Source: Inia geoffrensis (lineage: Eukaryota; Chordata; Mammalia; Artiodactyla; Iniidae). From it: a stretch of DNA of 64,000 nucleotides. Of the stretch, positions 56,925-64,000 are shown piece by piece; the stretch's first letter is position 1; the number at the start of each line of letters is the position of its first letter. Below the pieces are notes generated by a model that was not told where the DNA came from, ran no database searches, and worked only from the letters and a program-made list of their open reading frames with translations. The stretch is from assembly GCA_036417435.1 (NCBI GenBank), contig CM070905.1:21925592-21989591 (forward strand), in the 5' to 3' direction. The translations under genes were made by a program, and so were the position numbers.

Positions 56925-57145
56925 ACATTTATTGAAGGTCTGTGTACCTACCGTGTGTCTTATTTGAGTTAGTTATATTTTCACAACTCTGAGAATTAAC
57001 ATTATTATTTTCACTTTATAAATAAAGAAACTAAAGCTCAAAAGGGTTAAACGGCGTGTCCAAGCTGTGTAACAAGTGACAGGGAGAATGTGAATCCTGG
57101 TCTTTCTGATCTCAAAGCTTATACTGCTCGTCTCTCTGTTCCCAG
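56925..57145 (-). repeat. MIR SINE, minus strand
   Basis: Antisense MIR: acatttattgaaggtctgtg, ttttcacaactctgagaatt, cattattattttcactttat, aaataaagaaactaaagctc, gaatcctggtctttctgatc. Confidence 0.85.
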
Positions 57146-59860
57146 TTAAATGGGCCATTAAATGGGAGGTTGCTTAATAGTACTTGGGGGTAAAAAGGCA
57201 GTGCGTAAGTACTAACTCAGATAAGCTAATGCTCATGAGGAAAGTCAGAGATAAGGGAAAGATACTCATTGGTAGGTTGATTCTAACTAAGCAGGGATTG
57301 ACAGAGGTCAGCTTCTAACACCTTAAAAGTTCAAAAGGGTGACCGCCGAGCACCTAAGAAGACCACCTTTGGCGGCTCTGTGACAGGGGGCTGTCAGTGG
57401 AGGGTGTAGGTTGACCCCTGACCCACCCCCACCCAAGAAAGCAGCAGGAATCCCATTAGTGAAGCGTGCTCACTGGCTCTCGCTCTCCCCTTTGGTGATG
57501 GGCTCAGTACAAGCCTCAGCACCATACTTAGATGAGAGCAACTGTAGAAGGCACAGACTTCCAGTGCTCATGGGAAGGGGGAAGGGCAGAGAAGTTATGA
57601 GAAGCTAAAAATGCCTCTGTCAAGCGTATATCCTCATAGTTAAGAAACCTTAGCACCAACTCATACAGTTTTCTTGACCAAACCTTTTTGTGCTCTGGTC
57701 TCCCCAACTGCAGATGATGTCTGTGCATCTAAGGCTTAAGAGGCTGCAGGCACAGGTCCCAAGTTCCTCAGAGAAGTGACAGCAAGGATGAAGCATAGTG
57801 CAGAACTAGGCTTTATCACATGCTTTTACAAGAAAAGGTTAATTGCAGGAGGACTTCCCAGCAGCTTAAATGAACTATTCCAAATACTTTTCCAAAGACT
57901 GAAAAGCTCCCAGAAAACAGCAGACTGGCATTCCCCACAGTCTGATGCACGTCTCAGCCACTGTCACAAAGGGAAAGAGCTCCTCTCTGACTTGGGTCCT
58001 ATCCTCATTTTTATGATCAGACAATTTTGGAAACACGCTATCATTTTATAATGTTGTTTAAATATTCCAGAACTGTGTGTGACTCCACGTCGGCTTGAAT
58101 TGTGGTGTGTTTACCCTGATAGATCTTCCTTCCCATGTGTACTTCTCCGCTTGCTTGATTTTTTTTTTTTTTTAGATTGATTTTTCTGTTGTAAGACAGT
58201 ACTGAATATACCTGTTGCTTTTCTCAGCCGTTTCTCTTACTGGTCAAGATCCTCTTGAATTTCAGTCCCAACTCTGAAGAATCTTCCTAACATAGTATGT
58301 CCCTGTTTTGACGGCATCTTGAAGCGCCTGAGCACAGTCCCGCTCAGTAGCACTCGGCTGAAAGGTCACACCTGTGCACCAGGTCTGACGCGTCCGCTGA
58401 TGAGCAAGCCTGCTCTCTGGCCTTGGCTGTGTTTAAGTTCCTCCTCCGAGGGGTTGTAATCATTAACTTAGACATTTCAATAGGCAGTCACTTGACAGGA
58501 CAGACTTTCCTGCATGGCACTGCTGAGTCACTCAACCTCTCGGCGGCAGAAACGTGAGCGTTTGAGAGCCAGGCCTCCCTGAGAAACCTTCCTTGGAGCT
58601 GCTCCGAAGCCCTCCCAGGAGCTGGGCAGGCCCCGTGTGCGGAAGACTCGAGCGTTCCCCCGAACAACCAGTTTTCAGGAACGAAGACCTCGACGACCTG
58701 GGCTCCCGCTCCTGTGATGTGGTGAAAGGGGCTTTCCACCTTTAAAGTTAGACCGCATAGGAGAGAGTGTCACCCGGATCCTTTTCTAGTTTGTCCTCCG
58801 CTTGATTCCCAAGCAGGAAAAGGGCAAATTTACAGACTCGTGCTGCCCTCTCCTGGCCCTCTGGAGTCTGTGCCGCTGCAGCAGGAGGTTGCAAAACCAG
58901 TTTTGGAAATAGAAGCCTGCTGTGCAGGCTGCTTTCATGCCTTTCTCCGTGACTGGAGGTATAGGATCCGTACAGTGCTTTATTTCGTAAGACGTCTAGC
59001 TGAACACACCTTGAGGGGCTGTGAAATGCACGCAGCCGCACCAGCTTCACACAGAGAGAACTGCAGCTTGAGGAGGTGTGTGCCGCTCGCTGGGCAGGAA
59101 CTTTCCCAGCCTGCGTGTCTTAAGCAGGAAAGAGGAGGTGCTCCTTTTTCCTTCTTCTAAAAAATTCATCTCTTTATCACACTGGTGGAGTAACGAGAGA
59201 AAACAACTGACTTTGTTTCCTCTGTCAACTCTGGGATGTTTCCTAAGGGCTCATGTACTGTCTTTTAACTTGCAGGTGCTGACCTTCTGAACAAATGCCC
59301 GCTGAGGATTTCTGTGCCTGGAAAATATCTGTCTACAGACTTCTTTGGCACCTTATGTAAGTAGAGGCTTGTGCTCAAAAATCCGTCTCAAGGGATTTGT
59401 TTTGTTTTGTTTTGCTCTTGGAGGACCCCCCCCGCCCCGCCCAGTAAGTTTTTTCAGGTGGTCATCAGTGTTTGATCTCGGGATTTTTTTCTCTGAAACA
59501 CTCAACTTCCAATTTACTATCAGAAAGAGTCTGTAACACGAACTTCTGCTTAAAAATCAAGGGTATGGATCCCATATTCAGGTCTCAGAATGGGAAGAGG
59601 AGAAGGCAGAAAATATTAAAACCACTCACTTCGGTCAATTCAGTTGGAGATGCCATTCGTAGATCCGAGGGCATCTTTTCAGGGCTTAGTATTCGTCAGA
59701 CTCCTCTGTGGTTAGCGACTGTGGAATGTGCCCCGTACAGCTCAGGGTGTGGGCGCGGGATCTGGGAACCCTTCCGTTTAGGAGCTGTGACAGATCTCTT
59801 AGCCACATCTCTGCTTATAACAGTCTGAAGGAAAACCGATATCTTATTTTTATCATTGTA
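57146..59860. other. Repeat-poor block
   Basis: About 2.7 kb without a repeat that I recognise, except T-rich runs near 58158-58172. Frames reach 118 codons (plus 59472-59828) and overlap others in antisense. No gene. Confidence 0.4.
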
Positions 59861-60085
59861 ACCGTCATTTATTGAACGTGTATGTGTGCTGTTTCTAGTT
59901 CCACTTGGCTTCTCCTTCTCTGTCTTAATTCTCACAACAACCTTACGTGGTAGGTCTTGTTATTACCCTGATTTCACAGATGAGGAGACCGAGGCACAGA
60001 GAGTCAAGTAACTTCCCCCAGTTTGTGTGGGGAGCGAGTTCCAGAACTTGACGTTCCAGCCTCAGAAGTCTGCGTTGGACCATCC
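59861..60085 (-). repeat. MIR SINE, minus strand
   Basis: Antisense MIR: cgtcatttattgaacgtgta, ttctcacaacaaccttacgt, ggtaggtcttgttattaccc, cagatgaggagaccgaggca, and a diverged end near gcctcagaagtctgcgttgg. Confidence 0.92.
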
Positions 60086-60227
60086 CACCAAACTGCCCCC
60101 ATAGAAACGGGCAGCTTTGGAGGACAAGCTGGCGGGCTGTATTTGGAGACGGTGTTTTAGCACTGCCACAATCCCGTGCCGGAGGGGGCTGCCGGACTTA
60201 AAAAGGCTTGAGCTTGCTTAAGACTAG

Positions 60228-60335
60228 TAGGAGAACAAGGCTTTAGAGACGATGTGACTTGCTTAAGGTCACGCTGCAAGTCAGAGTGTGGCGGAGGGTC
60301 TGGGGCCAAATCCTACCGGTTTCCAAGTTTTCTCC
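60228..60335 (-). repeat. MIR fragment, minus strand
   Basis: gacttgcttaaggtcacgct followed by gcaagtcagagtgtggcgga and ctggggccaaatcctaccgg is antisense MIR with the left part missing. Confidence 0.6.
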
Positions 60336-60499
60336 TTCCTCTTGGTTGGTAGGTGCCGCTTCTGCTGTTTGGGACCAGAGCTGGTTTCAGTGGTTTGCTC
60401 ATGTGCTTATTGACGAAACCCTGCACCTCAGAGCCCGTTTATGTTCAGAGGTCCACATGGCCATGTGAAGATTGGCCGTTACAGTATCTATAAAGCACC

Positions 60500-60765
60500 A
60501 AGCAGCAAAGAATGGTGAGTAAGAGCCTGGGGCTGGAGTCGAGCAGAGTGGAGTCTGAATCCTGGTCTTGCCATTCCTAAACTTTGTGACCAAGAGCAAG
60601 TGCTGTACCCTCGCTATGTCTCTGTTCCTTCACCTGAAAAATGGAAATAACGCCACTAGCCTTGTAGGTGGTTGTGAATGATGAGAAAATGCATAGAAAG
60701 CACGTAGCACAGTGTTTGGCAGAGAGTAAGTCTTCCAAAAATGGAAGCTGTTATTGTTTATCAGA
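60500..60765 (+). repeat. MIR SINE, plus strand (nearly full length)
   Basis: Sense MIR: agcctggggctggagtcgag, tctgaatcctggtcttgcca, tttgtgaccaagagcaagtg, gttccttcacctgaaaaatg, gccttgtaggtggttgtgaa and gcacgtagcacagtgtttgg in order. Confidence 0.92.
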
Positions 60766-60894
60766 GTACCTTCCCGTCCGCTCCGCAGTTCATGTCGGCC
60801 TCCACTCTGAAAAGGCACTGCAGCGCCCTGATCCATCTAATAAAACAATGCTTGTGTGTAGTGCTTTTTTAAAAATTACAGTTGTTGCCATACA

Positions 60895-61068
60895 CGGAAT
60901 TCCATATGCCTCTAAGAACCACTGCAGGATAGGAATTTGTATCTCCGTTCTCTAGATCGGCATGCTAAGGCTCAGCAAAATTAAATGATTGCCCAAGATC
61001 CCATAGCTAGTCAACAGCACAGCCAGCACTTCAGCCTGGAGCCAGAACTCCAGATCCTGCACTACTTA
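60895..61068 (-). repeat. MIR SINE, minus strand
   Basis: Antisense MIR: tatctccgttctctagatcg, ctaaggctcagcaaaattaa, gatcccatagctagtcaaca, ttcagcctggagccagaact. It makes an inverted pair with the plus-strand MIR to its left. Confidence 0.8.
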
Positions 61069-61668
61069 TTTATCTGTTTCCTGTAAGAAAGTATTCATTA
61101 AAGGCATGTAAGTCAACAGAGAACTACTCCCCACCGTACGATCCAGCACCTTCCAACTGATAACAGTTGCATCGTTAGTCTGGCCTGAATATTTGGGTTA
61201 GGACTCTTGTATCCTGAAGTCTGTAACGTTCTGAAGCTACCTTTAAAGACGCGTCATAGTCAGATACTGTCTCCTTGTGAAATATCCTCAAGCCCCAGGG
61301 GACGTTATCTTAATCCAGTTTGCTCGTGCAAGAACAGACTGGCATTTCACTTCAAGGAAGACAGCGTGTTTCCACTGTTCTGCTTTTGCCACACAGGAGT
61401 TACCGGTGTGGCTTATTGATTCACATTTCAGGCTCTTAACTTTCCTATCAGATCTGGAAGAAAAAAAAAACAAAGAATGGCAGCTTTCTCCAGAACAGCA
61501 TGAAGTAAGGAATCGCAGGTGGGATTTTGAAATAGAAACACATTCTTGTAGCCCCTGTGCTGAGAGACACCAAGGAGGGATTTTGTTCTTGAAAGGTGAG
61601 CACTTTAATGTGGAGGTGGAGAGTTTAACAGTGTTAACTGTGTTTTGTGTGTAAGAAAGAGTTGTTAA
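61069..61668. other. Unique DNA
   Basis: About 600 bp. The 205-codon minus-strand frame at 61288-61905 is the longest in the window, but its N-terminal third is antisense SINE and the remainder has no motif, so it is not called as a gene. Confidence 0.4.
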
Positions 61669-61682
61669 AAAATAACATTCCT

Positions 61683-61890
61683 GGGCTTCCCTGGTGGCGC
61701 GGTGGTTGAGAGTCCGCCTGCCGATGCGGGGGACACGGGTTCGTGCCCCGGTCCGGGAGGATCCCACATGCCGCGGAGCGGCTGGGCCCGTGAGCCATGG
61801 CCGCTGAGCCTGCGCGTCCGGAGCCTGTGCTCCGCAACGGGAGAGGCCACAGCAGTGAGAGGCCCGCGTACCGCAAAAAAAAAAAAAAAA
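61683..61890 (+). mobile_element. CHR-2 type SINE, plus strand
   Basis: A complete copy with both Pol III boxes intact. The long perfect duplication aaaataacattcct at 61669-61682 and 61887-61900 (overlapping the A tail) suggests a recent insertion. A tail of about 16 A. Confidence 0.96.
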
Positions 61891-61900
61891 TAACATTCCT

Positions 61901-62107
61901 TTCAAACGATGCAGTACCTTAAAACTGTCAATGGTTAAAATAGAGACACCCTGAGTTACAGAAGTTCAGCCCTGCCGTCTCGTGCCCTGAAAATACAGAA
62001 CAGTCAGGTTGATTGTTGGAGGTTGGAGGATGGGGAGGAGTGGAAACATGCTGATGTTTACTGAGTAAGATCTTTCCTTGCAGTTGACTGTCACTGAAAG
62101 ACTCAAC
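61901..62107. other. Spacer between two CHR-2 copies
   Basis: Unrecognised sequence of about 200 bp that separates two direct CHR-2 elements. Confidence 0.5.
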
Positions 62108-62119
62108 AAAGTAAGCAGA

Positions 62120-62338
62120 GGGCTTCTCTGGTGGCGCAGTGGTTGAGAGTCCGCCTACCGATGCAGGGGACATGGGTTCGTGCCCCGGTCCGGGAAGATC
62201 CCACATGCCGCGGAGCGGCTGGGCCCGTGAGCCGTGGCAGCTGAGCCTGCGCGTCCAGAGCCTGTGCTCCGCAACGGGAGAGGCTGCGACAGTGAGAGGC
62301 CCGCATACCGCAAAAAAAAAAAAAAAAAAAAAAAAAAA
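62120..62338 (+). mobile_element. CHR-2 type SINE, plus strand
   Basis: Complete copy with a 27-base A tail. The 12-bp duplication aaagtaagcaga / aaagtgagcaga (one mismatch) is at 62108-62119 and 62336-62347. It is in the same direction as the copy at 61683. Its body differs from that copy at a small number of positions by eye. Confidence 0.96.
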
Positions 62339-62862
62339 GTGAGCAGATACCACGTGCTGTCATCCTGTTTACCTATGTACGTCCTGGAAAGAGAATGAAC
62401 GAGCCCCTGTTAATTTATCAACTGTTTTTTTTTTTTTTCACTTCCCTACTAGTGAACAATGTGATTTTTTTTCTCTGTGTTAATTTGATAGCCAGTCTGC
62501 CCATGCAGACCGCTTTGCAGGAAACTGACCTCTTGCTGGACGATTAAACACAAACAGAGGTCCAACTCAAGATCTCTAATTCACTGTATTTTGTTTAAGT
62601 CATTTCACAGTCACCAACTAAATACCTCAGTTTCCCCCCCAAGGGCTTATAAACTTCAGAGAAGTATACTACGTGACTGATCCCTGTGCTAGTAATTACT
62701 CTTTGTCTGCTGAAAATGCCTCCTCGTGTGAAGAGACATACATGGGAAAGAATGTATCCACCTTCATTCTTCTGCTGAATTTTTTGAAAAACATACGTAA
62801 AGGATAATACAGAAAACTTACCATATCTCTTTGTTTCTGCTCAGGTAACAGAATGGTATGTT

Positions 62863-62868
<6 letters not shown>
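62339..62868. other. Unique DNA
   Basis: About 530 bp with a T-run near 62427 and no recognised gene or repeat. Confidence 0.35.
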
Positions 62869-62922
<54 letters not shown>

Positions 62923-62952
62923 GTGTGTGTGTGTGTGTGTGTGCGCGCACGC
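62869..62952 (+). repeat. (TA)n(TG)n compound microsatellite
   Basis: About 26 TA units, then 11 TG units and a short GCGCGCAC tail. The TA part can form a cruciform and is usually highly variable in length. Confidence 0.96.
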
Positions 62953-64000
62953 ATATATGTGCATGTGTGGGTGTGACATATATTTGATGTATAAGATATG
63001 TATGATCTTATCAGTCATAAGTAAGAGGAAGAAATTCACTCTTCAGGGAAACAAACAAAAAAAACAACAAAACAAAAAAAACTTCTAAGTGGCAGTAAGC
63101 AAAAGCTGTGTAACTAGTCATTTGTAAAAAGTAAGCAGACCTTTTTGTTCTGGATTTTGAATTTTTTAACTAATGAGAACAATCTGGCTGCATCTTGCAT
63201 ACTTCAGTCATTGTTATTAGCAATTACAATAGCATATCCAGAAGGATACAGGGGACCCCTAAATTAATCACAAAATTCGTGAAATAGTTATTTGAGAGTG
63301 CCAGTGATTCTTGGCACTTTATCAATTTTAAATGCTTGAATTTACTATCCAGTTGAAATATTTAACTGCCTGTCACTTGACAAAATATGTGCATTTCTTT
63401 GCAGTTAGTGAGCTGCTTTGATGAAGTTAGTGATTGCTACCCAGCAATGATGGCCGCCCAGTTCTGCAGCCCATAGTGTTCTATTTCCTTATTTAAAGAG
63501 ATGAAAAAACTAGCCTAGTAGTGGTAGGCACGTGCAGTGATGCTTTTGCATTGTGAAGGGTGAGTCTGCGTTGGGATCTCCTATTGAGGGGTAAGTGGCC
63601 AAGCCTGTCAGGGGTAAGAATGGGAATCAGACCTGAGCTGAAGCCTCTGTCCCTCCTGGCTTATTAACATCCTGCTGAACCCACCTGAAATCCTCAACCA
63701 CAGGCACGTTGTAATTGGCTGTTCTTCCCACAGTCATTTGATGTATGAGGAAAGTTAAAAAAGAAAAGCTAAGTTTCTGTTAATTTATTTAAGCAAAGAA
63801 AGCAGAATAAGTGAACGGTACAGCCAAGAGTAGAACCATTCTCACAAGGTGATGCTATCATGATAAAACCAAAAAAGGGTGGGGAAATGTTTTAGGTTAA
63901 AAGGAAACCAAAGAGTCTTAATGAGTGAACCTCAACGGGATTTGGGGTTGAAAACAAGACAACAAAGCCACAAAAGAAAATTTTTTGGAGAAAGTTGGAT
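62953..64000. other. Unique DNA with a possible MIR scrap
   Basis: About 1 kb to the right edge. 63046-63082 is A-rich. A weak antisense MIR may lie at about 63490-63650 (aaagagatgaaaaaactagc; gaatgggaatcagacctgag). No gene is visible at the edge. Confidence 0.4.

Noticed and set aside
61288..61905. Longest open frame (205 codons, minus)
   Set aside because: Its N-terminal part is antisense CHR-2 sequence and the rest has no domain or codon support.
1..64000. CRISPR arrays, operons, ribosome binding sites, bacterial or phage genes
   Set aside because: The sequence is mammalian in repeat content and base composition; the regular repeats present are simple repeats and SINEs, with no spaced repeat array.

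Overview
The window is mammalian nuclear DNA, almost certainly from a cetacean. The main evidence is twelve tRNA-Glu-derived SINEs of the CHR type. Eight are about 200 bp long, with a tRNA-like head (A-box-like gtggcgcagtggttgagagt, B-box-like gggttcgtgccccgg), a GC-rich body ending near gcccgcgtaccgc, and a poly(A) tail; this is the CHR-2 form known from whales and dolphins. Four are the older CHR-1-like form. I saw no BovB or Bov-tA elements, which argues against a ruminant. The background is ordinary mammalian: many MIR and L2 fossils, old L1 remnants, one younger L1 fragment and one ERV-L-type solo LTR.

I found no protein-coding gene, rRNA, tRNA or other RNA gene that I can defend. Open frames are short (about 205 codons at most), and several of the longest lie in SINE or L2 sequence. 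The window therefore looks like intron or intergenic DNA. Two exon-like segments (near 3967 and near 46262) are listed at low confidence.

Layout. 1-1240 is an old L1 remnant on the minus strand in AT-rich DNA. 1241-8600 is mostly unrecognised AT-rich sequence with one exon-like fragment. 8600-15500 is the densest fossil-repeat region: two L2 copies side by side on the minus strand (one interrupted by a MIR and a CHR-1-like SINE), several MIRs, CHR-2 copies and an MLT2-like solo LTR with a 5-bp duplication. 15500-35650 is mainly unique sequence with scattered MIR, L2, L1 and CHR copies; 31041-35655 has almost no recognisable repeat. 35655-39850 is a nested LINE block: an L2, an old L1, a 5'-truncated younger L1 carrying two SINE insertions, a further SINE, and another old L1. 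39850-57150 is more GC-rich and holds many L2 and MIR pieces, a CHR-2 copy and G-rich runs. 57150-64000 is mostly unique, followed by MIRs, two direct CHR-2 copies about 230 bp apart and a (TA)n(TG)n microsatellite.

No novel biological system is evident. The most useful leads are the repeat-poor blocks (possible conserved non-coding DNA), the exon-like fragment with a stop codon at 3967, the CpG-rich patch near 45.9-46.2 kb, the nested LINE block with its insertion order, and the young SINE pairs that could cause structural variation. Repeat family names come from memory of consensus sequences; no database search was run.
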